A stretch of DNA of 36,021 nt from contig JALEYA010000132.1 of assembly GCA_022779945.1 (NCBI GenBank), positions 1-36,021 of the forward strand. The letters run 5' to 3'. The position numbers and the translations under genes are program-made. The stretch is from Oscillospiraceae bacterium (lineage in GTDB: Bacteria; Bacillota; Clostridia; Oscillospirales; Acutalibacteraceae). Shown piece after piece: positions 14,017 through 22,128 of this stretch. The notes under the pieces were generated by a model that saw only the letters and a program-made list of their open reading frames with translations, had not been told where the DNA came from and searched no databases. How positions within the stretch are numbered: the stretch's first letter is position 1; every line of letters starts with the position of its first letter.

Positions 14017-14186
14017 TTTAGGCAACCTCTAAAAACGTCCCGGCATTCGTCATAATGCCCAACTAATGCCGTCTTTGTCGTTCTCAATCCTTGAAATACA
14101 CAGAGTATGTCTACGGATTTTTGCCTAAAATCCGACATCATTTGTGCACTATGCCAAACGCCTGGAGTTTTTAGAGGTTGCCTTTA
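14017..14186. mobile_element. MITE-like element with 16-bp perfect terminal inverted repeats and TTTA duplication
   Basis: GGCAACCTCTAAAAAC (14021-14036) and its exact reverse complement GTTTTTAGAGGTTGCC (14167-14182) bound a 162-bp non-coding unit; TTTA flanks both sides (14017-14020 and 14183-14186), as expected of a target duplication. The interior holds small stems such as GGCATTCGTCATAATGCC but no transposase, so it would move only with an enzyme supplied in trans. It lies inside the predicted leader of the exporter operon, between promoter and first gene. The ORF 13917-14141 in the track is a by-product of this repeat. Copy number elsewhere in the genome is unknown. Confidence 0.75.
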
Positions 14187-14233
14187 GTTTATCCCTGAAT
14201 ATACAGTCCCGAAATCAAAACTGTCGGTTTATT

Positions 14234-14262
14234 ATTATACCATAACGTGCCAAGTTTTACAA
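14234..14262 (-). promoter_or_regulatory. Extended -10 promoter of the polysaccharide exporter operon
   Basis: On the minus strand TTGTAA (14257-14262) and TATAAT (14234-14239) are 17 bases apart, with TGG just before the -10 giving an extended -10. The predicted start near 14227 leaves a leader of roughly 240 bases that includes the inserted element. Confidence 0.65.
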
Positions 14263-14315
14263 TAGGCAAATTCCCCGGTTGCCCCCGAGAAAACTTCAAG
14301 TGCGAAACAAGGGAG

Positions 14316-14969
14316 TCAAACCTTTTTAACGTCCGGAAAATCCGCTTGTGTTAAACGGAAGTGTTCCGTATGACCGCCGCTGAAACACACCGAAACCATG
14401 AATCCGTCCTGCGAAAAAGTCAGAAACTCTTTTGAAAACAGCCTGAAACGATCTTGTCCGACCGCAGAAGAAAAATCAAGCCCACTCAGACCGGCTGAAA
14501 TACCTTCCCCGGTAAGCTTCAGATAGCTTTCCTTTTGCGTCCAGAAGCGCATAAAGCCAACAGAAGCACCGTCTGAAGAAAGCTCCAGTACTTTTTGCTC
14601 ATTTTCGCAAAGCACGCGTTTTATCACAGACGGCTTTGCGGCTTTGATAAGCTGAACATCAGCCCCGACTTCGTTTTTCGAAACAGCACAGAGCACCTTA
14701 CCGCTGGAATGGCTGAGATTGAAAAAGAACGGGGCGGATTTCAGATACGGCTTCCCTTTTTCGGAATAAACAAGCCGGATACCGTCTCTGCTTTTGCCGG
14801 TTTCGATTTCATAAACATAGGACAGCAACGACCAGGCAAGGATGTGTTCCTTTTTCGAAAGCGGATTTCGAAACGAATCAAGATCTTTTTTCTTTTCTTC
14901 GGGAATATATCCCCCTGTTTCGAAAAATCTGTCGTCAAACAAATTGACGTCGGTCATATAAAGCTTCAT
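14316..14969 (-). CDS. Sfp-type 4'-phosphopantetheinyl transferase
   Basis: A 217-residue enzyme that moves 4'-phosphopantetheine from CoA to a serine on carrier proteins. Motifs are in order: FFFNLSHSSG (82-90), VGADVQ (101-106) and FWTQKESYLKLTGEG (142-156). The metal-binding motif is usually GxDxE; here Asp104 is present but the glutamate is Gln106, while Glu147 and Lys151 of the third motif remain. Some family members vary at this place, so activity is likely but not certain. The track frame runs on to 15392 through the pspC gene in another frame; CGGAGAG before the ATG at 14969 gives the true start. It is last in the citrate synthase operon and has no polyketide or peptide synthetase neighbour. 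Confidence 0.87.
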   Translation of the reverse strand: MKLYMTDVNLFDDRFFETGGYIPEEKKKDLDSFRNPLSKKEHILAWSLLSYVYEIETGKSRDGIRLVYSEKGKPYLKSAPFFFNLSHSSGKVLCAVSKNEVGADVQLIKAAKPSVIKRVLCENEQKVLELSSDGASVGFMRFWTQKESYLKLTGEGISAGLSGLDFSSAVGQDRFRLFSKEFLTFSQDGFMVSVCFSGGHTEHFRLTQADFPDVKKV

Positions 14970-15024
14970 ATTTTCTCTCCGTATAACAACAGGCAGTCCG
15001 TAAACTGCCTGAAAACCGTTATGT

Positions 15025-15546
15025 TCAATTGTTGTTGCCGCCGTTCGGGCCCGAATAAGGATCATTCGGGTTCTGGTAATACGTATTCTGATTTTGCTGC
15101 CATGCGTTCGGGTCACCGCCGGGAGCCGTATAATACTGCTGATCGGACGGTTCGTCGCCCTTAGGCATAACGATAATACAGGCGATATAGAACGCGAGCG
15201 AATAGCCGAACAAAATAATAAGAATAAGGAATATAACACGGACGATGGTCGGATCAATGCCGAACCATTCAGCCAGACCGCCGCACACACCGGCAATCTT
15301 CTTGTCGTGACTTCTCGTAAGACGGCGGGACGTATTCTGATAAAGCTGATAGTAATTGTCCGGCGCTTTCGGAATGACAAGCGCAATAACAAAATAGACG
15401 ATCAAGGCCGGAAGCACTTGCGTAGCAAGTCCGATCAAAACCGCAACGAGCCTTACAATGGTCGGGTCAATATTGTAATAGTCAGCAATACCCGAGCAGA
15501 CACCGCAAAGCTTTCTGTCAGGGGAGCAATAAAGCTTTTTCTTCAT
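15025..15546 (-). CDS. Membrane protein with two PspC domains
   Basis: A 173-residue protein with two tandem PspC domains. Each starts with a basic-then-glycine motif (LCGVCSGIADYYNIDPTIVR near residue 13, AGVCGGLAEWFGIDPTIVR near residue 84) followed by a membrane segment. The C-terminal ~40 residues are Asn/Gln/Tyr/Gly/Pro-rich and likely disordered. PspC domains sense or respond to membrane stress in the phage-shock system of proteobacteria; in Firmicutes the role is less clear. AGAGGTAG precedes the ATG. It sits between folD and the phosphopantetheinyl transferase gene, with gaps of 16 and 55 bases. Confidence 0.88.
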   Translation of the reverse strand: MKKKLYCSPDRKLCGVCSGIADYYNIDPTIVRLVAVLIGLATQVLPALIVYFVIALVIPKAPDNYYQLYQNTSRRLTRSHDKKIAGVCGGLAEWFGIDPTIVRVIFLILIILFGYSLAFYIACIIVMPKGDEPSDQQYYTAPGGDPNAWQQNQNTYYQNPNDPYSGPNGGNNN

Positions 15547-15562
15547 ATTATTCTACCTCTTT

Positions 15563-16417
15563 TTATTTTAAATTATTCTGAAGCTTCACCGCGGCAACCG
15601 TATTTTTCATCAGCATCGCAATTGTCATCGGTCCGCAGCCGCCGGGAACGGGTGTTATAAACGATGCTTTTTCTTTTACATTTTCAAAATCCACGTCACC
15701 GCAAAGCTTTCCGTTTTCGTTTCGGTTAATACCGACATCAACGACAACGGCACCGTCTTTTACCATATCGGCGGTAATAAACTTCGCCTTTCCGACAGCG
15801 GCAACAATCACGTCCGCAGAGCGGCATATTTCAGCAAGATTCTTCGTCCGGGAATGACAAACGGTAACCGTCGCGTTCTTTTCAAGAAGCAGACACGCCA
15901 TCGGCTTTCCGACAATATTACTTCTTCCGACAACGACGCAGTTCTTTCCGCAAAGGTCAATGTTATAGTACGCAAGAAGCTCCATCACACCTGCCGGTGT
16001 ACAAGGAAGAAAAACACCATCCCCTACCCACATTTTTCCGACATTCACACAGCTGAACATATCCACATCTTTTTTGGGATCGATTCTTTCGATGACCGTG
16101 TTTTCGTCGATATGCTTCGGAAGCGGAAGCTGGCAAAGAATGCCGTTGACCTTTTCGTCGGCATTCAGTCTGTCAATCAGCGAAAGCAGCTCCTGCTGTG
16201 TTGTTTCCTCGGGAAGCGCATATTCCTCCGAACGGATTCCCGTCAGCTCACACGCCTTTTTCTTGTTGTTGACATAAACTCTCGATGCCGGATCAGAGCC
16301 TACAATAATCACAGCAAGACAAGCCTCGACGCCTTCTCTTTTCAGCTGTTCAACCTCAAGGCGAACGCTTTCTTTTACTGCCGCCGAAACGGTCTTTCCG
16401 TCAATCAGTGTAACCAT
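15563..16417 (-). CDS. folD: FolD: methylenetetrahydrofolate dehydrogenase / methenyltetrahydrofolate cyclohydrolase
   Basis: A 284-residue bifunctional one-carbon enzyme converting 5,10-methylene-THF to 10-formyl-THF with NAD(P). Recognised by RVYVNNKKKACELTGI (catalytic Lys region), GILCQLPLPKHID, DPKKDVD, the cofactor loop VVGRSNIVGKPMACLL with TVTVCHSRT, and the C-terminal PVPGGCGPMTIAML. The length is normal. Two positions differ from the commonest consensus: KDVDMF for KDVDGF and GGCGPMT for GGVGPMT; I think neither harms the fold. AAGGAT precedes the ATG. It lies 21 bases downstream of lgt inside the long minus-strand operon. Confidence 0.96.
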   Translation of the reverse strand: MVTLIDGKTVSAAVKESVRLEVEQLKREGVEACLAVIIVGSDPASRVYVNNKKKACELTGIRSEEYALPEETTQQELLSLIDRLNADEKVNGILCQLPLPKHIDENTVIERIDPKKDVDMFSCVNVGKMWVGDGVFLPCTPAGVMELLAYYNIDLCGKNCVVVGRSNIVGKPMACLLLEKNATVTVCHSRTKNLAEICRSADVIVAAVGKAKFITADMVKDGAVVVDVGINRNENGKLCGDVDFENVKEKASFITPVPGGCGPMTIAMLMKNTVAAVKLQNNLK

Positions 16418-16438
16418 TTTTTATCCTTCACTTTCGTT

Positions 16439-17569
16439 TTATTCGTTCTCTTCATTGCCGTCGTTTTCTTCCGGCTTCTCTTTTTCTGTTCCGTTGTCGG
16501 TAACATCGTCGGAAGCGTCCTTTTCCGTTTCATCCGTTTCCTTTGCCTTTGAAGGCATGGAAACAATTTTTCCGTCTCGGATCACAACGCCCTTCATCTT
16601 CTGTTTCATCGCCTTTTTCTCTTCTTTTTTGCGCTCGGCCTCAAGCTCTTTTTCGGTTTTCGGCGGGAAGAAATCGACACCCTCAATGGGCTTTGGATCC
16701 TTCGTGTACTTCACAAGGAAGACGATCAAAAGCAGTAAACAAACCGTCATCAGAACAATCGAAATCAGCTGAGAAACACGGATATTGGAGCTTCCGACAT
16801 AAAGACTGTCCGAACGCATTCCTTCGACAACGGTTCTTTCAAGTCCGTAAAGCACACCGTACATCAGGAAAAGCTGACCGCTGAACTTGCGGAACTTTTT
16901 CAGTGTGATGAAAAGGATAACAAAGCTTAAAATACACCACACCGACTCATAAAAGAAGGTCGGGTGCACAAACAGGTTATGGTCGGCAATATATTGCGGA
17001 ACATTTTCAACGTTTTCAAGACCAAAATAAGCCGCATGGTCAGAGATATATTCGGCAACCGTGTCGCTCATCATGCCCCAGTTGGAATGGGTGATCGAGC
17101 CAAACGCTTCCTGGTTGGCATAATTGCCCCATCTTCCGATTCCCTGACCGATCAGAAGGCTCATCGCCACCATGTCAAGAAGATTGAGGAAATTCAGCTT
17201 TTCGATTTTACAGACGACAAAGGCCGCAAGAATTCCGCCGATGATGCCGCCGTAAATGGCAAGTCCGCCCTCCCAGATTTTGATGATATCGCCGGGGTGA
17301 GCACCGTAATAATCCCAACGGAAAGCAACATAAAACAGTCTTGCCCCGATGATTCCGAAAATCGTTCCGTAAAGCAGAACATCGATCATTTTATCCAGAT
17401 TGATTTTCCATTTATAAGCCACTCTTCCGCCGAACAGCACGGCAAGAAGAAAGCCGAAAGCGATAATAGCGCCGTACCATCTGACCTCGGTGAAGCCAAG
17501 GTCAAGAATCTTCGACACGGAAAACTCTTTGGCAATTCCGGCAAATTTAACAAGAACGGTATCGCTCAT
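16439..17569 (-). CDS. lgt: Lgt: prolipoprotein diacylglyceryl transferase with long charged tail
   Basis: The membrane enzyme that moves diacylglycerol from phosphatidylglycerol to the lipobox cysteine of prolipoproteins. Hallmarks are VRWYGAIIAFGFLL, GTIFGIIGARLFYV, WEGGLAIYGGIIGG and the signature GQGIGRWGNYANQEAFG, then HPTFFYESVW and GLERTVVEGMRSDSLY. There are seven or so membrane helices. The family is usually 260-290 residues; this one has 376 because a tail from about residue 290 is Lys/Glu-rich and then strongly acidic (EKPEENDGNEENE). AGGGAG precedes the ATG. It would modify the cyclophilin and the solute-binding lipoproteins in this window. Confidence 0.95.
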   Translation of the reverse strand: MSDTVLVKFAGIAKEFSVSKILDLGFTEVRWYGAIIAFGFLLAVLFGGRVAYKWKINLDKMIDVLLYGTIFGIIGARLFYVAFRWDYYGAHPGDIIKIWEGGLAIYGGIIGGILAAFVVCKIEKLNFLNLLDMVAMSLLIGQGIGRWGNYANQEAFGSITHSNWGMMSDTVAEYISDHAAYFGLENVENVPQYIADHNLFVHPTFFYESVWCILSFVILFITLKKFRKFSGQLFLMYGVLYGLERTVVEGMRSDSLYVGSSNIRVSQLISIVLMTVCLLLLIVFLVKYTKDPKPIEGVDFFPPKTEKELEAERKKEEKKAMKQKMKGVVIRDGKIVSMPSKAKETDETEKDASDDVTDNGTEKEKPEENDGNEENE

Positions 17570-17583
17570 GATTCTTCTCTCCC

Positions 17584-18510
17584 TTACATACTTTGCGCGA
17601 TTGCGATGACAACCGGCATGGTGATAATTGAAACGAAGCTGACCAATGCTACGGTTTTCGATGCGACAAAGGCGTCTTTGTTATACTTGGTTGCAAACAT
17701 AAAGGTGTTATTCGCCGACGGAACGCTTGCCGTAATGGCACTGGCGGCAAGAAGTGTACCTGTGATGCCGCAAAGGCGGTAAACACCCAGACACAAAAGC
17801 GGCAGAACAATCAGCTTTAAAAGCGCAACAAGATAGATTTTTTTATCCACAAATATCGACTTGAGGTCGGTGTTCGAAAGATAGGTTCCGAAAATCAGCA
17901 TCGCAGTCGGAGTCGTCATGGAACCGACCATATCGACAGGCTGAGAGAGCACCGACGGCAGCTTGATTTTTAAAAGAAACAGCGGCAGACCGATGATAAC
18001 CGAAATCACGCCCGGGTTAAAAATCAGCTTTTTGAAATTCAACTTAAATTCGTCACCCGACATCACCTTAACGCCGTGGGTAAAGGTGATGATGTTAAAC
18101 GCAATAACACCGCTTGCGCAGTAAAAAACACCCTCAGCGCCGAGTACCGCCTGAGCCAGCGGCAAAGCCATAAAACCGACGTTTCCGTAAATCGAAGCAT
18201 ATTTGTATACCGGATCGGTATAATTCTTTTTTCTGAAGAACGGCAGATTTAGCGCGATGGCGATAAAATGAGTGGCAAAAGCGACACCGAGAGAAATAAA
18301 GAACATTTTGATCGTTTCCGCTGTACACTCCATGTCCAGAAAGGAATTGACGATCATACACGGCGTCATAATGTATAAAAGCAGATCAATCAGCTTTCTT
18401 GCGGTTTTTTCGGTGAAAATCTTACCCTTATCGCAAACAAATCCGGCAAAAACAATGATATAAAGGATGGCAACCTGTGTAGCCGCCGTTTGGACATTTT
18501 CAAAAAACAC
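17584..18510 (-). CDS. AEC-family transporter (auxin efflux carrier-like)
   Basis: A 308-residue membrane protein with about ten helices in two inverted halves, matching the AEC family: GFVCDKGKIFTEKTARKL near the N-terminus, YGNVGFMALPLAQAVLG (the conserved N-x-G-F-x-x-P segment), LIFGTYLSNTDLK and ASVPSANNTFMFATKYN near the end. Bacterial members export or import small organic acids such as malate or malonate; the substrate is unknown here, although citrate synthase in the same operon makes an organic acid plausible. Translation starts at GTG 18510 with GGGAG 8 bases upstream. Confidence 0.9.
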   Translation of the reverse strand: MFFENVQTAATQVAILYIIVFAGFVCDKGKIFTEKTARKLIDLLLYIMTPCMIVNSFLDMECTAETIKMFFISLGVAFATHFIAIALNLPFFRKKNYTDPVYKYASIYGNVGFMALPLAQAVLGAEGVFYCASGVIAFNIITFTHGVKVMSGDEFKLNFKKLIFNPGVISVIIGLPLFLLKIKLPSVLSQPVDMVGSMTTPTAMLIFGTYLSNTDLKSIFVDKKIYLVALLKLIVLPLLCLGVYRLCGITGTLLAASAITASVPSANNTFMFATKYNKDAFVASKTVALVSFVSIITMPVVIAIAQSM

Positions 18511-18532
18511 TTACAGCACTCCCGGTTCTTTT

Positions 18533-19465
18533 TTACTGCTCAATTTCGGCGTCTGCATCAGTAGACTGCGCTGAGCCTTCACTTCCTTTTTTCGCCGAAA
18601 ACTTTACGGCGAAAGGAACCAGCAAAACGGCAAAGACACAGAACATCAGGTCGTTCATGCTGAAAGTATAGTTCTGATTGATATATTTTTCGGCGTCTAT
18701 AAGCGTAAAGATCAGCCGCGGAACATTGACCGAAAAAGCGATCAGCGCCGCACTCAGACCGAAAGCGGGAATCCGCCAGCCGAAGCCCTCGCTGTAAACA
18801 CCGCTGTTGACCTGAGCAAACGCCATGAAGAACAAAATCATAAATGCGAGCATACTCAGTTCAAGGAAAAGATCGGACACACGAAGGAAGCTGATTTTGC
18901 TGACAAAGCGGAAAATCAATCGGAATGCGACCCAGCCGACCGGAGCCAGTGCCAAAATCTTATGCTTTCTTGCAGTTTCGCTTCCGTTTTTGAACGAGGC
19001 GGCAAGATAGAATAAATACAGAGCCGACAAAAGGGCAAAAGCCGCCTGAAGCGCTTTCGGAAGCTCACCCGACGACATCATCGCCTTGAATCCGGAACCG
19101 ACATAAGCGTCAGCCGCGCCGGACGAAGTAAGACTTTGCGCAAACGACGTCAAGCTGTTGGCGAGCATCGAAATGCCGAAAATTGCCGTAACCGCACAAA
19201 GGGGCTTTGATTGAATCGAGCTTGTTCTAAGCGTTGCCGACTGCTTACTCAGATAGGACAAAACGCAAAAAGCCAGGCACGAACCGAAAAGAACAATATA
19301 ATAGAGAATTGTAATGATACTCGACTGTGTATAAAAGCCGGTTTCGGCATCAATCAGCGTAGCCACCTGAACACAGCGGAGCACACAGCAGACAACCGCC
19401 GAAATCAAAAACAAAAGTGGCAGATTGTCAACGGTAATTTCCTTTTTGCTGGTTTTAATTTTCAT
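18533..19465 (-). CDS. Multi-pass membrane protein, unknown function
   Basis: A 310-residue protein with about eight hydrophobic segments (VDNLPLLFLISAVVCCVLR, IITILYYIVLFGSCLAFCV, LPKALQAAFALLSALYLFYL, VSDLFLELSMLAFMILFFMA and others). I do not recognise a family; there are no transport or catalytic motifs and the C-terminus is short and acidic (DADAEIEQ). The start is placed at the ATG at 19465, because GGGAG lies 9 bases before it but directly against the track ATG at 19474. The gene overlaps the end of citrate synthase by 11 bases, so translation is coupled. The AEC transporter follows 22 bases on. Confidence 0.7.
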   Translation of the reverse strand: MKIKTSKKEITVDNLPLLFLISAVVCCVLRCVQVATLIDAETGFYTQSSIITILYYIVLFGSCLAFCVLSYLSKQSATLRTSSIQSKPLCAVTAIFGISMLANSLTSFAQSLTSSGAADAYVGSGFKAMMSSGELPKALQAAFALLSALYLFYLAASFKNGSETARKHKILALAPVGWVAFRLIFRFVSKISFLRVSDLFLELSMLAFMILFFMAFAQVNSGVYSEGFGWRIPAFGLSAALIAFSVNVPRLIFTLIDAEKYINQNYTFSMNDLMFCVFAVLLVPFAVKFSAKKGSEGSAQSTDADAEIEQ

Positions 19466-20900
19466 TTTCAGCATCTCCCAACACTACTATTCTTTCCTCG
19501 GTAGGAATGTATTCCTGGGGAATTACAAACTTTTCGTCTCTTTCATCAATCGGGACGTACTTTTTCGGAAGTGAAATGCTCTTATAAGCGGGTCTGATGA
19601 TCTTTCCGCCCGTCAGAAGCTCTTCCATACGATGTGAGGCCCAGCCGACAATTCTTGCCGTTGCAAACATCGGCGTATAAAGATCCTCCGGAATTCCGAG
19701 AATCTCATAGATAAGACCGGAATAAAGGTCAACGTTTGCGCACATCGGCTTGTTGAGACCTTTGATTTTTCTGAACTGTTCGGGCGTCAGCTTTTCAATC
19801 AGGTTAATCAGCTCAAATTCCTTTTCAAAGCCGTTTTTGTAGGCGAATTCCTTCGCCTTTCTCTTTAAAATAACGGCTCTCGGATCGGACAGCGTGTAAA
19901 CGGCGTGGCCCATTCCGTAAATCAGACCGCTGCCGTCACCTGCCTGCTTACTGATGACTTTTTCGATATAGGCGGACACCTGCTTTTCGTCGCTTGTGTC
20001 CTCAATGTTTTCCATGAAGTCACGGATCATGCAGCGAACCTTATGGTTGGCGCCGCCGTGACGGGAGCCTTTCAGCGAACCGATTGCCGCCGAATAAGCG
20101 GAATAGGAATCCGTGCCGCTTGACGTAAGTACACGGCAAGAGAAAGTCGAGTTATTTCCGCCGCCATGCTCCGCATGAAGCATCAGGCAGATATCAAGAA
20201 GCTTCGCCTCGTCATCGGAATACTTTCGGTCGGAGCGGATCGAACGAAGAATCGTTTCGGCTGTTGAAAGCTCCATTTTACCCGGATGGAAGTACATACT
20301 TTTTCCGTAGTATTTATGGCGCTTGACCTGATAGGCATAGCTCATAAGCATCGGCATCTGCGCCACAAGCTGAATGGACTGACGAAGAACATTTTCGATG
20401 GAATTGTCGTTCGGGCTTTCATCGAAGGAATAAAGCGTCAGAACGCAAAGCTGAAGCTTATTCATGATATCAATGGAAGCGTTTTTCATAATAACGTCTT
20501 CGATAAACGTTTCGGGAAGGTCACGGCAGACACCGATCGCTTTTTTGAAGAAATCAAGCTGGCTGTGCGTCGGAAGAGAGCCGAAAAAGAGGAGATAAGC
20601 GACCTCTTCAAAGCCGAATCGGTTTTCTCGTTCACACGCTTCGATAATTTCGTTGACATTGACGCCGCGATACTTCAATACACCGTCTTTCGGAACTTTT
20701 TCGCCGTCGTCAATATAGTAACCTTCAACACTGCATATTTTGGTAAGCCCTGCCATAACGCCGGTGCCGTCATGGTTCCGCAGTCCTCTTTTTACTCCGT
20801 ATTTCCAGAAATCGTCGTGATTGATTTTGCTTTTTCTTTCGATTTTTTCGCATATTTTAGCGAGAACTTCAGGCGAAAGCGGATTTATGTTTTCGTGCAT
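19455..20900 (-). CDS. Citrate/2-methylcitrate synthase
   Basis: A 481-residue citrate synthase condensing acetyl-CoA with oxaloacetate. The active-site residues are visible: the first His in LMLHAEHGGGNNSTF, the second in GLIYGMGHAVYTLSDPR, and the Asp in MCANVDLYSGLIYEILG. SRHGGANHKV and the C-terminal RIVGWASHRMEELL arginine region also fit. It is longer than the usual 370-430 residues, with a ~45-residue N-terminal extension and a tail after RPAYKS. The methylcitrate form cannot be excluded by eye. The start is the ATG at 20900 with a G-rich ribosome site; the track start at 20960 is upstream of the predicted transcript. It heads a seven-gene operon. Confidence 0.9.
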   Translation of the reverse strand: MHENINPLSPEVLAKICEKIERKSKINHDDFWKYGVKRGLRNHDGTGVMAGLTKICSVEGYYIDDGEKVPKDGVLKYRGVNVNEIIEACERENRFGFEEVAYLLFFGSLPTHSQLDFFKKAIGVCRDLPETFIEDVIMKNASIDIMNKLQLCVLTLYSFDESPNDNSIENVLRQSIQLVAQMPMLMSYAYQVKRHKYYGKSMYFHPGKMELSTAETILRSIRSDRKYSDDEAKLLDICLMLHAEHGGGNNSTFSCRVLTSSGTDSYSAYSAAIGSLKGSRHGGANHKVRCMIRDFMENIEDTSDEKQVSAYIEKVISKQAGDGSGLIYGMGHAVYTLSDPRAVILKRKAKEFAYKNGFEKEFELINLIEKLTPEQFRKIKGLNKPMCANVDLYSGLIYEILGIPEDLYTPMFATARIVGWASHRMEELLTGGKIIRPAYKSISLPKKYVPIDERDEKFVIPQEYIPTEERIVVLGDAENEN

Positions 20901-20944
20901 AAATGAACCCCCGGTAAACATAATGATAGCTGTAATTATCTTAC

Positions 20945-20973
20945 ATTTTATAACATACAATAAACAAAGTCAA
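20945..20973 (-). promoter_or_regulatory. Sigma-A-type promoter of the citrate synthase operon
   Basis: On the minus strand TTGACT (20968-20973) and TAAAAT (20945-20950) are 17 bases apart. The predicted start near 20938 gives a ~38-base leader before the ATG at 20900. Seven genes down to 14316 follow with gaps no larger than about 55 bases and no visible terminator. Confidence 0.7.
20954..20961 (+). promoter_or_regulatory. Sigma-E-like -10 box (CATACAAT) upstream of spoIID
   Basis: CATACAAT equals the sigma-E -10 consensus known for spoIID-class genes of Bacillus. The matching -35 is unclear (GTAATTAT about 14 bases upstream), and the gene starts some 140 bases later, so this is tentative. 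It lies inside the spacer of the opposing citrate synthase promoter. Confidence 0.25.
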
Positions 20974-21098
20974 TACAAAAACCGTTACGAAAGTATAACA
21001 ATTGCCGACGTATTTATGTAGGATATTACCAATATTTGCCTTTAGGCTTTGTCAATTATAACAACAGAAAAACAAACTAACCTTAAAGGAGGACGCAA

Positions 21099-22106
21099 AT
21101 GAAGCTTTATCTGATCGTTATTCTGATTCTATCCCTTTTTATGCTGCTGTTTCCTCTTGCGATGAGCGCCGACAAAAGCAACAAAACCGAACTTACCGCT
21201 GCGCAGTATTCCGAAGCATTGTCGGAGCCGACTTCTCAGGAAGAAGAAAGCGAAAAATCGGAAACCATAAAAGTCCTTCGCACACAAAGCGGAAGGGTCA
21301 TTGACGTTGCGCTTTATGATTATGTCGTCGGCTGTGTCGCGGGGGAAATGCCGGCTTATTACGAAAAAGAAGCCCTAAAAGCCCAGGCTGTAGCCTGTTA
21401 TACTTATGCCAAATGGATCACTGCAAACGCAGACAGCGGGATTGATTATCACGTTTCCGACTCTTCCGCCAAGCATCAGAAATACATGGACGAGCCGGAA
21501 CAGAAAGGAAAATTCGGTCAAAAATACGACAGCTACATAAGCCGTATCAAAGAGTGCGTCAACGAAGTTTCTGGCGAATACCTGACCTATGACAACGAGC
21601 CTATCATGGCTTGCTACCATGCCCTGTCCGCCGGACAAACACAAAGTGCAAAAACCGTCTGGGGCAAGGATATCCCCTATCTCAAAAGCGTCAAGGCCGA
21701 CGGAGACGAGCTTTCACCGGATTTTGACCAAACCGTGAAGCTGACCGAAAAGCAGTTCCGGGAAAAGGCGGAGACCGCCGGAATCACAGAGCTTTCCGGG
21801 AACAGCAGAAATTGGTTCAGCATCACCGAACAGAACAAAAGCGGCTATGTTACAAAGGCTACAATCGGTTCCGAAAGCCTGACCGGCGCCGAGGTCAGAA
21901 GAATTCTTTCACTCGACAGTGCGGTTTTTACGTTTTCGTATAAGGACGGCACCTTCACCTTCAAGACCAAAGGCAGTGGACATCAGATCGGCATGAGTCA
22001 GTATTGCGCCGATTATATGGCGCGGCAGGGAAAAACCTATAAAGAAATCCTTTTGCATTTTTATCCGGGTACGACACTGACCGGAAACACCGTAACCCAA
22101 AAGTAA
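21099..22106 (+). CDS. spoIID: SpoIID/LytB-domain peptidoglycan lytic protein
   Basis: A 335-residue membrane-anchored protein of the SpoIID family, a lytic transglycosylase that trims glycan strands during forespore engulfment. An N-terminal signal-anchor (YLIVILILSLFMLLFPLA) is followed by an acidic linker and the SpoIID domain: YDYVVGCVAGEMPA with the likely catalytic Glu83, LKAQAVACYTYA, IMACYHALSAGQT, TVWGKDIPYLKSV and GSGHQIGMSQYCADYMA near the end. These are the conserved blocks, so activity is expected. AAAGGAGGAC precedes the ATG. It stands alone on its strand, diverging from citrate synthase and converging on an ABC operon; no other engulfment genes (spoIIM, spoIIP) are in view. Confidence 0.92.
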   Translation: MKLYLIVILILSLFMLLFPLAMSADKSNKTELTAAQYSEALSEPTSQEEESEKSETIKVLRTQSGRVIDVALYDYVVGCVAGEMPAYYEKEALKAQAVACYTYAKWITANADSGIDYHVSDSSAKHQKYMDEPEQKGKFGQKYDSYISRIKECVNEVSGEYLTYDNEPIMACYHALSAGQTQSAKTVWGKDIPYLKSVKADGDELSPDFDQTVKLTEKQFREKAETAGITELSGNSRNWFSITEQNKSGYVTKATIGSESLTGAEVRRILSLDSAVFTFSYKDGTFTFKTKGSGHQIGMSQYCADYMARQGKTYKEILLHFYPGTTLTGNTVTQK

Positions 22107-22128
22107 AAGGCGCGGCATCAGCCGCACC
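22099..22128 (-). terminator. Terminator of the ABC importer operon, overlapping its stop codon
   Basis: On the minus strand GGTGCGGC-TGAT-GCCGCGCC (eight pairs) is followed by TTTTACTTTT. The ATPase stop TGA lies in the loop, and the T-tract lies over the last codons of convergent spoIID. Confidence 0.65.

Noticed and set aside
13917-14141. 74-residue ORF over the exporter leader
   Set aside because: It is made by the MITE-like repeat and the permease start region; no independent ribosome site.
14970-15392. Upstream extension of the phosphopantetheinyl transferase frame
   Set aside because: It runs in another frame through the pspC gene; the ATG at 14969 with CGGAGAG is the real start.
16964-17782. 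272-residue plus-strand ORF
   Set aside because: Antisense to lgt and the AEC transporter, both certain.
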